64,000 nucleotides of DNA, from NCBI RefSeq assembly GCF_041690465.1, contig NZ_JAWLHG010000014.1, positions 66,154-130,153 of the forward strand, in the 5' to 3' direction. The position numbers were made by a program, and so were the translations under genes. Position 1 is the first letter of the stretch, and every line of letters starts with the position of its first letter. Shown here piece by piece: positions 23,961 to 31,991 of this stretch. This DNA comes from Falsiroseomonas sp041690465 (GTDB lineage Bacteria > Pseudomonadota > Alphaproteobacteria > Acetobacterales > Acetobacteraceae). The notes beneath the pieces were generated by a model that saw only the letters and a program-made list of their open reading frames with translations, ran no database searches and was not told the origin of the DNA.

Positions 23961-25795
23961 CGCCACCCCCTCAGCCGCGCCACCGCACGGGTAACGAAGC
24001 CCTGCACCGCCCGGATGCCCGCGAGCCGCCCCGGCGGAAACAGCTCCGGCCGGTCCATCCGCTCCAGCAGGAGCTCGGGCGGGCAGGGGAGTTCGGTCAG
24101 CGGGTCCACGCAGCTTGGGTAGAGGATCAGCGCGCCGGCGACCAGTTCGTCGAGCGTCAGCCGCCGCCGCGGGCGGGGGAGGGCCGTGCGGTCCTCGGTC
24201 AGCCCCCAACCGGCATAGAAGGGGCTTCCCCAGCAGGTGACCGGGAGCCCGCGCAGCAGCGCCTCGAAGCCGGTCAGCGAGGTGATGGTGTGCACCGCCG
24301 CCACCTGGCCGAGCACCGCCGCCATCGGCGCCCGTTCCAGCACCTGGTCGGCCAGCCCTGCCAAGTCGGCGGCGGCGATGCGGCCGCGGCGGAAGCCGGC
24401 CTCGATGTCGGGATGCGGCTTGTAGATGAGGAAGGCATCGGGCTCGGCGGCGCGGACGGCGCGCAGCAGCTCGAGGTTGCCGCGGATGGCGCCGCCGCCT
24501 TGCCGCACCGAGGCATCGTCCTCCACCTGGCCCGGCACCAGGATGCACCGACGCCCCGGCGGCGGCGCGACGACCGGTGCCTCGCCGCCCAGGTTGTACT
24601 TGGTCACCCCGCGCGCCACGATCGCCGCCCGCAGCGCCGCCGCGCGGGCGAGCAGGGCCGGGGTGAAGGCGGCGGTGCCCAGCAGCACCTCCAGGTCGCT
24701 CGCCTGCGCCGGGTCGTAGTACGGCCCGCGCCCATCCACCGCGAAGGAGGCACCCGGCCGGAACGCTGCGCCGAGCCCGGCGGAGCGGATGAAGCCGTCC
24801 TCCAGCCACAGCAGCTCCACCCCCGCCGCCGCCGCGCGCCGGCGGAGATCCGCCGGCGCCGAGGCGCTCCAGGCCAGCAGCGCGCCGCCGCGCGCCCTGG
24901 CCGCGGCGAGCGCCGCGCCCGGCCGGGTGCGGAAGACAGGCGCCGGCCCCGCCGAGGCCAGCAGCGCCGCCACCCGGCGGCGCTTGTAGGGATGCACGCC
25001 GAGGCAGGCCGCGACTCGCCGCCCCTCGGCCGCCCGCGTCTTCCAGAGCGCCAGGATGTCGAGTGCGTCCAGGATGCCGCAGGGCCGCTTGCGGAACGGG
25101 TCGGCACAGCGCGTCGCCGCCAGCAGCGCCGCCCACGTGGCGCGTGGGTCCGCCCCCGCCAGCGTTCCGTCCGCCAACGGGACACCGGCAGCCAGCGCGA
25201 GCAGCGCAAGGTCGCGCGAGGCGCCGCGCAGTTCCGCCGCGGCGTCGAGCAACGTCCAGGGATCGAGCGCCGGCAACCCGCCCTGCAGCACCGGGGCGCC
25301 GGCGGCGAAGGGGTCGCGTGCCAGCACCATCGGCCGGCCCTCCGCCCGCGCCTGGGCCCGCGCTGCCGCCAGCCGCGCCGCGGCTTCCTCCCGCCGGGCG
25401 GAGTCGCAGGGGTCGAGCACCACCAGCGCCGCCCGCCGCGCCAGGCCGAGCGCCGCCACGCCCGGATCGGGCAGTCCCGGCGGCCCGCCGAGTCGCGCCG
25501 CCGCCAGCCGCGCCAGCACCTCGGGCAGTTCGGCCGGCGTCGCCGCTGGCCTGGCGAGCGCATCGCCGACCGGATCGGGCGGCGCGCCGAGCACCAGGGC
25601 GACCGGCACCTCCCGTCCGGCGAAACATGGCGGGCGGAAGGGTCCGGGGGAGAAGGGCAGTGGCGACCCGTCCTCGCCCGGCGCCACGCGCTGCTCCGGC
25701 CAGAAGGCCGGCAGGTGCGGCCAGGCGGCCAGCAACCGTCGAGGGAACAGGAGCGGTGGGAGCGCGCGCGGCGGCGTGGCTTCGGGCACCGGCAC
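23957..25795 (-). CDS. KpsC-like capsule beta-Kdo transferase with a degenerate N-terminal repeat
   Basis: A 612-residue protein related to KpsC/LpsZ, which build the poly-Kdo linker on the lipid anchor of group 2 capsules. The C-terminal module (from about 250) has all hallmarks: WLEDGFIRSAGLG, YYDP followed by SDLEVLL, TKYNLGG, YKPHPD, HTITSLTGFEALL and WGSPFYAGWGLT. The N-terminal 230 residues keep only traces of a first repeat (DPFRKRPCGILDALD), so it seems to carry one active module rather than two. It starts with GTG 25795; the ATG two bases upstream is out of frame. It is divergent from the kpsMTED-like operon. Confidence 0.85.
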   Translation of the reverse strand: MPVPEATPPRALPPLLFPRRLLAAWPHLPAFWPEQRVAPGEDGSPLPFSPGPFRPPCFAGREVPVALVLGAPPDPVGDALARPAATPAELPEVLARLAAARLGGPPGLPDPGVAALGLARRAALVVLDPCDSARREEAAARLAAARAQARAEGRPMVLARDPFAAGAPVLQGGLPALDPWTLLDAAAELRGASRDLALLALAAGVPLADGTLAGADPRATWAALLAATRCADPFRKRPCGILDALDILALWKTRAAEGRRVAACLGVHPYKRRRVAALLASAGPAPVFRTRPGAALAAARARGGALLAWSASAPADLRRRAAAAGVELLWLEDGFIRSAGLGAAFRPGASFAVDGRGPYYDPAQASDLEVLLGTAAFTPALLARAAALRAAIVARGVTKYNLGGEAPVVAPPPGRRCILVPGQVEDDASVRQGGGAIRGNLELLRAVRAAEPDAFLIYKPHPDIEAGFRRGRIAAADLAGLADQVLERAPMAAVLGQVAAVHTITSLTGFEALLRGLPVTCWGSPFYAGWGLTEDRTALPRPRRRLTLDELVAGALILYPSCVDPLTELPCPPELLLERMDRPELFPPGRLAGIRAVQGFVTRAVARLRGWR

Positions 25796-25966
25796 ATGCT
25801 AGACGGAAGCCGGCCCAGGTGCATGCGCCGGGGGCGACGGGCGTGCCCCGGACCTTCCCCGCCGTTGCCGCCGGGCGACAGGTTAAGGACAACCATGGCG
25901 CGCGGGCCGGTTCGGAGCGTTATACCGTTTTGCTTCGTCCGGCTGGTTCCGTTAGTCTGCAACGCG

Positions 25967-26389
25967 ATGAATCAATACACTTTCCCGCGCGCCTGGCGGC
26001 TGCCCGGCGCGATCCGCCGTGCCGCCGGCCCGCAGTTGGCCCTGTTCGGGGCGCTTTTGCTCGCCGGTTGTGCGGGGGGCGGGGGGCTGTTCGGCGGCGC
26101 CGGCCAGCCGGCCACGCAGCCCACTGCGGCCCCCGCCGTGCAGGACCCGCTCGCCGCCTTCGCCGCCCAGGCCGCGCCCGGCGCCCAGGCCCGCGTCACC
26201 TTGGCGGACGGCCAGCCGGCCACGGTTCGCCTGGCGCGCAGCTACGCCGCGGCCAGCGGACGGGAATGCCGCGAAGTGCTGGTGGGCGCGGGAATGGCGC
26301 AGCGTTCGCAACTGGTCTGCCGCACCGAGGCCGGCAGCTGGGAACAGGCGCGGCCGCTGCTGCGCGGCGCCGGACCGATGCGACGATGA
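25967..26389 (+). CDS. Small lipoprotein heading the capsule export operon
   Basis: A 140-residue protein with an N-terminal arginine-rich stretch, a hydrophobic segment and a lipobox LLAGCAGG (Cys about 35). The mature part contains a conserved-looking module ARVTLADGQPATVRLAR, then GRECREVLV and LVCRTEAGSWEQARPLL, with two cysteines that could form a disulfide. This layout resembles a family of small surface-antigen-type lipoprotein domains, but I do not assign a function. It overlaps kpsM by four bases (ATGA), which makes it part of the export operon and a candidate accessory factor. Confidence 0.7.
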   Translation: MNQYTFPRAWRLPGAIRRAAGPQLALFGALLLAGCAGGGGLFGGAGQPATQPTAAPAVQDPLAAFAAQAAPGAQARVTLADGQPATVRLARSYAAASGRECREVLVGAGMAQRSQLVCRTEAGSWEQARPLLRGAGPMRR

Positions 26390-27216
26390 GCGCCACCAGC
26401 TGGGCCGACCGCGGCGCCGAGAAGGCGCCCGGCCGGCCCGGCAACACCCTCGCCGGCCTGCGCGTCCAGCTGCGGGTGATCCATGCGCTGCTGCTGCGTG
26501 AGATGCAGACCCGGTTCGGGCGCAGCCGGATCGGCATCCTCGCGCTGTTCCTGGAGCCGCTGGCCTTTGCGGGGATGATCGCGTTCATGCGCTCGTCCAT
26601 CGGCATCGGGCACAGCGTGCCCGGCGTCTCCATGTTCGTCTTCGCGCTGGTCAGCTACCTGCCGTTCTTCACCTTTCGCGCCATCGTCTCGCGTGCGCCG
26701 GGCACCGTGCGGTCCAACGTGACGCTGCTCTACCACGCGCCGATCCGCCTGCTGGACGTGGTGCTGGCGCGGCATGCGCTGGAGGCGGCGGCGGTGTTCA
26801 GCGTCATGGCCTTCGTCGTCATCGCGCTCGCCATCTGGGCCGACGCGCCGCCGCATTCGATCCCGGCGCTGGCGCTCGGCCTGCTGCTGCTGTTCCTCTA
26901 CTCGCACGGTCTCGGGCTGTGCGCCGCCGCGGCCGCGGCGGTCTCGCGCATCGCCGCGGCGCTGATCCACCCGCTGCTGTTCCTGTCGCTGCCGCTGTCG
27001 GGCGTCCTGATCGCGGTGCACATGCTCGATCCGGCGATCCAGGAAGTGCTGCTGTGGAACCCGCAGGTCCACATCCATGAACTGGTGCGTGAGGGCTTCT
27101 TCGGCGACAAGGTGCCCTGCTACTTCGATATCGGCTATCTCGCCTTTTGGGTCGGGGTGTTCAACCTGCTCGGCCTCGCCGCGCTCCGCGTCGTCCGTCC
27201 CCGGCTCGAACTGTGA
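26386..27216 (+). CDS. kpsM: Capsule polysaccharide ABC exporter permease (KpsM/CtrC-like)
   Basis: A 276-residue ABC-2 permease with six hydrophobic segments, which together with KpsT exports capsular polysaccharide across the inner membrane. Typical features are the N-terminal amphipathic HALLLREMQTRFGRSRIG segment, LEPLAFAGMI, the TM cluster around 125-200, and the C-terminal WNPQVHIHELVREGFF. The start ATG 26386 overlaps the lipoprotein stop. Ten bases separate it from kpsT. Family assignment is strong; the exact polysaccharide is unknown. Confidence 0.9.
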   Translation: MSATSWADRGAEKAPGRPGNTLAGLRVQLRVIHALLLREMQTRFGRSRIGILALFLEPLAFAGMIAFMRSSIGIGHSVPGVSMFVFALVSYLPFFTFRAIVSRAPGTVRSNVTLLYHAPIRLLDVVLARHALEAAAVFSVMAFVVIALAIWADAPPHSIPALALGLLLLFLYSHGLGLCAAAAAAVSRIAAALIHPLLFLSLPLSGVLIAVHMLDPAIQEVLLWNPQVHIHELVREGFFGDKVPCYFDIGYLAFWVGVFNLLGLAALRVVRPRLEL

Positions 27217-27226
27217 GGCGGCGCGG

Positions 27227-27877
27227 ATGATCCTGCTCGAGGGAGTGTCGAAATTCTATCGGACGCGCGGCGTCGGCAAGCGCTGGATCCTGCGCGACAC
27301 CACGGCGGTGATCCGCCGGGGCGACCGGCTCGGAATCCTCGGCCGCAACGGCTCGGGCAAGTCCACGCTGGTGCGCATGCTCGGCGGGGTGGAATTCCCG
27401 AACTCCGGCCGCATCGAGCGGCGGATGACGGTCTCCTGGCCGCTGGCGCGGCGGATGGGCGTGCATCCGCAGCTCAGCGGCGCCGACAATGCCCGCTTCA
27501 TCGCCCGCATCTATGGCAAGCCCATCGAGGAGATGGTCCGCGCCGTGGACAGATTCGCCGAGCTCGGCAACTACATGGACATGCCGATCTCCACCTACTC
27601 GGCCGGCATGATGTCCCGCCTGCAGCTCGGCCTGTCGCTGGCAATGGATTTCGACTGCTACCTGATCGACGAAGCCACGAGTGCCGGCGACCAGCGCTTC
27701 ATCGAGCGTGCCCGCCAGGCGATGGAGTCACGATTCCATAAACGTTCGCTGGTCATCGTCAGCCACCAGACCACGCATATCCGCACCTTCTGCCGCACCG
27801 CCGCGATCCTGAACGACGGCCGGCTGACCTTCTTCGAGGACCTCGATGAAGCTATCGCCACCTACGAGGCCCTCTGA
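27227..27877 (+). CDS. kpsT: Capsule polysaccharide ABC exporter ATPase (KpsT/CtrD-like)
   Basis: A 216-residue ATP-binding subunit energising polysaccharide export. Walker A GRNGSGKST is at 39-47, the signature is YSAGMMSRLQ (124-133; a KpsT-type degenerate LSGGQ), and Walker B CYLIDEA is at 144-150 with the H-loop in VIVSHQ. Short length and lack of a C-terminal carbohydrate-binding domain match the KpsT group. ATG 27227 was chosen because it gives the family N-terminus. The 3' end overlaps kpsE by 32 bases. Confidence 0.93.
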   Translation: MILLEGVSKFYRTRGVGKRWILRDTTAVIRRGDRLGILGRNGSGKSTLVRMLGGVEFPNSGRIERRMTVSWPLARRMGVHPQLSGADNARFIARIYGKPIEEMVRAVDRFAELGNYMDMPISTYSAGMMSRLQLGLSLAMDFDCYLIDEATSAGDQRFIERARQAMESRFHKRSLVIVSHQTTHIRTFCRTAAILNDGRLTFFEDLDEAIATYEAL

Positions 27878-29066
27878 GCCTCTCGCCGCCAGCGGCATCT
27901 CGCCGCAGGCGGCCACCCGCCCGGACCGGCCGAAGCCCGGCCGCCGCCGCCGCCGCATCGGCGCGCGCTGGTGGTTCGTGCTGCTCGTCGTGCTGCCGAC
28001 GCTGTTGACCGCCGGCTACTATGCCGGCTTTGCCGCCAACATCTATGAATCCGAGGCCCGCTTCCAGGTGCGCAACCGCTCCGGCGGCAGTGGCGGTGCG
28101 ATGGATATGGGCGGAGGGCGGATCGCGGCCATGGCCAGCGCGCTGGGTGGCGTCAGCGCCCGGCCTTCCAGTGAGGAATCCCAGGCTGTCTCCGCCTGGA
28201 TCGACAGCCACGCCGCGATCACGGCCCTGCAACGCGAGATCGACCTGGTTGAGCTGTGGCGCCGCCCGGAGGCCGACCCGATCGCCCGCCTGTGGTGGGA
28301 GGAGCCGCAGCTCGAATGGCTGCTGTGGTATTTTCGGCGTCGCGTCGAGGTCGTCTTCGACGCCGAGACCGGCGTGATGACGCTGCGCGCCCATGCCTTC
28401 CGCCCGGACGACGCGCAGATGCTGGCGCAGCAGGTGCTACGCCTGTCTGAGGAACTGGTGAACACCCTCTCCGCCCGCACCGTCGGCGACGCCGTGCGCG
28501 TCGCGCAGGAGGACGTGGCCAAGGCCGAGCGCCGGGTGATCGCCGCGCGCGAGGCGCTGATCGCCTTCCGCGAACGCGAGCAGGCCTTCGACCCGACGCG
28601 CAGCGCCACCGGCGCGGTGGACAATATCGGCCGGCTGGAATCGCTGCTGGCGCAGACCCGCGCCGAGCTGCAGGAGCGTCGCGCCTTCATGCGCGCCGAC
28701 AACCCGCAGGTGCAGGTGCTGGCGAACCGCATCGCCGCCCTGCAGGAGCAGATCGCCACCGAGCGCGGCCGCATGACCCGCGGCAGCGAGGCGGTGACCC
28801 AGCAGGTCGCCGGCTTCGAGCGGCTGGAGCTGGAACGCCAGCTGGCCGATCGCGAGCTTGCCTCCACCACCGCCTCGCTCGAGGCGGCGCGCACCGACGC
28901 GCTGCGCCAGCAGGTCTTCATCCTCCGGGTCGCCGATCCGCAATTGCCGGAATGGGCGCTCTACCCCCGGGCCACCTTCAACACGCTGACCGTCTTCGTC
29001 AGCCTCTCGGTGCTGTTCGGCGTCGGCTGGCTGCTGATCGTCAGCGCGCGCGAGCATGCGAACTGA
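27846..29066 (+). CDS. kpsE: Capsule export inner-membrane PCP protein (KpsE/CtrB-like)
   Basis: A 406-residue polysaccharide co-polymerase type protein that spans the periplasm, linking the ABC exporter to the outer-membrane channel. It has an N-terminal transmembrane helix (WWFVLLVVLPTLLTAGYY, about 43-60), the conserved YESEARFQVRN following it, a long coiled coil (about 200-350), and a C-terminal helix (about 378-400) preceded by the P-rich PQLPEWALYPR motif. The start lies 32 bases inside kpsT, and the stop overlaps the potential start of kpsD. Confidence 0.9.
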   Translation: MKLSPPTRPSEPLAASGISPQAATRPDRPKPGRRRRRIGARWWFVLLVVLPTLLTAGYYAGFAANIYESEARFQVRNRSGGSGGAMDMGGGRIAAMASALGGVSARPSSEESQAVSAWIDSHAAITALQREIDLVELWRRPEADPIARLWWEEPQLEWLLWYFRRRVEVVFDAETGVMTLRAHAFRPDDAQMLAQQVLRLSEELVNTLSARTVGDAVRVAQEDVAKAERRVIAAREALIAFREREQAFDPTRSATGAVDNIGRLESLLAQTRAELQERRAFMRADNPQVQVLANRIAALQEQIATERGRMTRGSEAVTQQVAGFERLELERQLADRELASTTASLEAARTDALRQQVFILRVADPQLPEWALYPRATFNTLTVFVSLSVLFGVGWLLIVSAREHAN

Positions 29067-29067
29067 C

Positions 29068-30849
29068 ATGACCTTCCGACGCATCCCTGCCTTGCTGTTC
29101 GGCGCAGCGCTGCTGCATGCCGCCCCCGTCGCGGCCCAGCTTCTGCCGCCCGGCCTGTTCGGCCGCGGCGCTGCGCCCACCGCGCCGATGCAGGCGGCTC
29201 CCCCTGCCGCCGCGCCCGCGCCCGGCATTGGCGCCGCGCCGGGCATCGACGCCCTGCTGAACCGCAACGACCCGATCACCACGCTGCGCCAGGGCGCGGC
29301 CACCGCCGCCGAGGCCGGGCCAACCGCCATCGGCCCGCTCGGCGATCCGGCGCGGATGCCCGGCCCGGCCACCGCGGTGTTCGGCGCGACGCTGTTCAAC
29401 CGCGCGCCCCCGAGCCCGGCGGACACGCCGAACCCGAACTACCGCCTCGGCCCGGGTGATCGCGTCTCGATCACCCTCTGGGGCTTCGTCGAGGGCGCCG
29501 TACAGGCGGTGATCGACAACGAGGGCAACGTCTTCATCCCGCAGGTCGGGCCCGTGCGGCTCGGCGGCACCCGCGCCGGCGACATCCAGCGCGTGGTGGA
29601 GGGCGAGGTGCGCCGCGTCTACGCCCAGCAGGTGCAGGTCTATGCAACGGTGCTGAACACCGGTTCGCTCGGCGTCTTCGTCACCGGCTTCGTGCGCGGC
29701 CCCGGCCGCCATCTCGGCGCCGCGTCCGAGAGCGTCCTGGACTACCTGGCGCGCGCCGGCGGCGTGGATCCCGGCCGCGGATCCTACCGCGCCATCTCGC
29801 TCCAGCGCGGCGGCCGGACGGTCGCGCGGGTGGACCTCTACAGTTTCCTGCTGACCGGCAGCCTGCCCGATCTCAACCTGCAGCAGGGCGACACCATCGT
29901 GGTCGCGCCGCAGGGTGCGGTCGTCGGCGCCGATGGCGCGGTGCGCAACAACTTCCTGTTCGAGGTCTCAGGCCGCACCATGCCGGGCTCCGAGCTGGTG
30001 CGCCTCGCTGCGCCGCTGCCCTCGGCCACCAATGCGGTGATCCGCGGCACCCGCAACGGCCAGCCCTTCGCGCGCTACGTGACGGTGCGCGAGCTGGCCA
30101 GCGTGCAGCTGCGCGACCAGGATACCGTCAGCTTCATCACCGATGCGCCCGCGCCGACCGTGCGGGTAATGGTGGAGGGCAGCCGGGTCGGTCCCTCGGT
30201 GCTGATCGCCGACCGCGACACCTCGCTCTGCACGCTGCTCGACCATGTCGAGGTGGACCCGCGCCTGGCCAACACGCGCGGCGTCTTCCTGCTGCGCCCG
30301 GGCCTGGCCGCGCAGCAGATGCGCACCATCAACGAGGCGATGGACCGGCTGGAGCGCCAGCTCTTCCTCTCCATCTCGCCGACGACCGGTGTCGCGGAGG
30401 TGCGCGCCTCGGAGGCCAACCTTGTCGCCAGCTACATCCAGCGCGCCCGCCGCACCCAGCCGGAGGGCCGCCTGGTGGTGATGGACCGCGGCGGGCGTTG
30501 CGCCGATGTGCGCCTGCAGGACGGCGACACCATCGTCATCCCCGAGCGCGTGCAGACGGTGCTGGTTTCGGGTGAGGTGCGCGCGCCGCAGGGCGTGGTG
30601 TGGCGGCCGAACATGTCGATCGCCGATTATGTCAATGCGGCCGGGGGCTTCGCCGAGCGCGGCGCCGAGAACCAGCTGATGATCCGCAAGGCGTCCGGCG
30701 AGCTGATCCTCGAGCCGACCGAGGGGCCCGAGCCCGGCGACGAGCTGATCGCCCTGCCACGTCTGGATCCCAAGAACTTCCAGCTGACGCGCGACCTGCT
30801 GAACCTGATCTTCCAGTCCGCGCTGTCTGCGCGGGTGTTCATGAACTGA
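29068..30849 (+). CDS. kpsD: Capsule export outer-membrane polysaccharide channel (KpsD/Wza-like, SLBB domains)
   Basis: A 593-residue secreted protein. It has a signal peptide (cleavage after PVAAQ, about residue 24), a Pro/Ala linker, the polysaccharide export (Poly_export) domain NYRLGPGDRVSITLWGFVEG (about 130-215), then several SLBB modules (e.g. VFVTGFVRGPGRHLG, VMVEGSRVGPSVL, VLVSGEVRAPQGVVW). No N-terminal lipobox is obvious, which makes it more KpsD-like than Wza-like. It completes the export operon lipoprotein-M-T-E-D. ATG 29056, twelve bases upstream, is an alternative start. Confidence 0.9.
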   Translation: MTFRRIPALLFGAALLHAAPVAAQLLPPGLFGRGAAPTAPMQAAPPAAAPAPGIGAAPGIDALLNRNDPITTLRQGAATAAEAGPTAIGPLGDPARMPGPATAVFGATLFNRAPPSPADTPNPNYRLGPGDRVSITLWGFVEGAVQAVIDNEGNVFIPQVGPVRLGGTRAGDIQRVVEGEVRRVYAQQVQVYATVLNTGSLGVFVTGFVRGPGRHLGAASESVLDYLARAGGVDPGRGSYRAISLQRGGRTVARVDLYSFLLTGSLPDLNLQQGDTIVVAPQGAVVGADGAVRNNFLFEVSGRTMPGSELVRLAAPLPSATNAVIRGTRNGQPFARYVTVRELASVQLRDQDTVSFITDAPAPTVRVMVEGSRVGPSVLIADRDTSLCTLLDHVEVDPRLANTRGVFLLRPGLAAQQMRTINEAMDRLERQLFLSISPTTGVAEVRASEANLVASYIQRARRTQPEGRLVVMDRGGRCADVRLQDGDTIVIPERVQTVLVSGEVRAPQGVVWRPNMSIADYVNAAGGFAERGAENQLMIRKASGELILEPTEGPEPGDELIALPRLDPKNFQLTRDLLNLIFQSALSARVFMN

Positions 30850-30855
30850 GGGGCA

Positions 30856-30884
30856 AGGCGCGGCGGGCTAGGCCTGCCGCGCCT
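30856..30884 (+). terminator. Hairpin terminator at the end of the capsule export operon
   Basis: AGGCGCGGC (30856-30864) pairs perfectly with GCCGCGCCT (30876-30884), with a further GGGC/GCCT pairing near the loop, followed on the plus strand by ATCTCTTCTC. It sits seven bases after the kpsD stop and touches the end of the convergent repeat-protein gene, so it may serve both. Confidence 0.7.
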
Positions 30885-31296
30885 ATCTCTTCTCCACCCG
30901 CCCCTCGTAGCGCCCGCCCTCGTCGTACAGCCGCACCGTCCCCCCGCTCCTGGCCGCGCGCCCGCTGCTCCGTCCGCCGGCGTCGTAGTCCCGCCGCGTG
31001 TCGCCGCGGAATTCGCTCCGCCCCTGGTAGCGGCCGCCGGAATCGTAGCGGCGCAGCGTGTCCCCGCGCTGCTCCTCCCGCCCCTGGTAGCGACCACCCG
31101 AGTCGTAGAAGCGGGTCGTGTCGCCGCGCGCCTCGGCACGGCCCATGTAGCGGCCTCGGGCGTCGTAGAATCGCGTGGTGTCGCCGCTGGTCTCCGCTCG
31201 GCCGATGCTGCGGCCCTGCGCGTCGTAGCGGCGTTCGGTCTGCGCCGCGGCGGGCAGGGCGAGCAGCAACAGGAGCAGGGCGGCAATCGGGCGCAT
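30883..31296 (-). CDS. Secreted protein with six 20-residue YD/GR repeats
   Basis: A 137-residue exported protein: signal peptide 1-19 (cleavage after PAAAQ), then exactly six repeats of 20 residues starting at Tyr24, 44, 64, 84, 104 and 124 (the last shortened). The repeat consensus is Y-D-x-x-G-R-x-x-G-R-x-x-x-x-G-D-T-x-R-x. It resembles YD-type or MORN-like beta-hairpin repeats and probably folds as a small beta-solenoid or ribbon in the periplasm or cell surface. No catalytic residues are recognisable. It is convergent with the capsule export operon. Function unknown. Confidence 0.75.
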   Translation of the reverse strand: MRPIAALLLLLLALPAAAQTERRYDAQGRSIGRAETSGDTTRFYDARGRYMGRAEARGDTTRFYDSGGRYQGREEQRGDTLRRYDSGGRYQGRSEFRGDTRRDYDAGGRSSGRAARSGGTVRLYDEGGRYEGRVEKR

Positions 31297-31355
31297 CGGC
31301 GGAACCTCCACGCCGGTGATGGTATGGGAAGGGTTGCGGCGGGGGTGCGGCGCGA

Positions 31356-31991
31356 TCAGGGCAGCAGGCGGTAGATCACCACCTCGCGCAGCGTCCGGTC
31401 CTCCAGCTCCAGCGAGGTCGGCACCGCATGCCGCGCCACCGGCTCCAGCCCGCTGCCCGGCAGGTACGCCCGGCCCGGATCGGCCACCCACACCTCGCAT
31501 TCCGCCGCCATCCGCCGCAGCCAGGGCAGGATATGTGCGGTCATCGGCGCCTCGTAGCAGACGTCGCCGGCCAGGATGATGTCCCAGCGGCAGGCGGTGC
31601 CGACGACATCTGCGCCCGTTGCTGCCACCGCCACGCCGTTCAGCGCCGCGTTCAGTTTGATGGCCGCGACCGCCAGCGGATCGATCTCCGCCGCCTCTAC
31701 CACCGCCCCGCAGCGTGCCGCGGCGATGGCGGCAATGCCGCAGCCCGCGGCGAAGTCCAGCACGCGCTTGCCTGCAACCCGCGCGGGTTCATCCAGCAGC
31801 AGCCGTGCGGTGGCCTGCCCGCCGGGCCAGGCGAAGGCCCAGAAGGGCGGCTCGATGTTGCGCGCCTTCAGCCACTCCTCGCTGGCCTGCCAGATCGGGG
31901 TGATCTCGGTGGCCAGGTGCAGCGCGATCTCCGGCACCAACGGTGCGCGGGCGACCGTGGTATGCGCCGTGATGAAGCCTTCCGGACTCAA
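31356..31991 (-). CDS. Class I methyltransferase (ETFB-lysine/nicotinamide N-methyltransferase-like)
   Basis: A 211-residue methyltransferase with N-terminal FITAHTTVARAPLVPEI, WAFAWPGGQA, motif I VLDFAAGCGIAAIAAA (about 74-89), EAAEIDPLA (motif II), and ILAGDVCYE (motif IV). This architecture matches the METTL20/PrmA-related protein lysine methyltransferase group, which in alphaproteobacteria methylates the electron transfer flavoprotein beta subunit; that assignment is inference. The start is TTG 31991, overlapping the ubiA stop (TTGA), so it is coupled to ubiA. Confidence 0.8.
   Translation of the reverse strand: MSPEGFITAHTTVARAPLVPEIALHLATEITPIWQASEEWLKARNIEPPFWAFAWPGGQATARLLLDEPARVAGKRVLDFAAGCGIAAIAAARCGAVVEAAEIDPLAVAAIKLNAALNGVAVAATGADVVGTACRWDIILAGDVCYEAPMTAHILPWLRRMAAECEVWVADPGRAYLPGSGLEPVARHAVPTSLELEDRTLREVVIYRLLP

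Noticed and set aside
23181..25892. A 903-codon minus-strand frame crossing the SDR and KpsC-like genes
   Set aside because: It contains the real SDR at its end, but its first two thirds are Arg/Gly/Ala-rich shadow of the KpsC-like gene, which is read in another frame with full motif support.
30883..31296. CRISPR-like or minisatellite DNA repeats
   Set aside because: The 60-base periodicity is explained by 20-residue protein repeats in an intact reading frame; there are no spacers.
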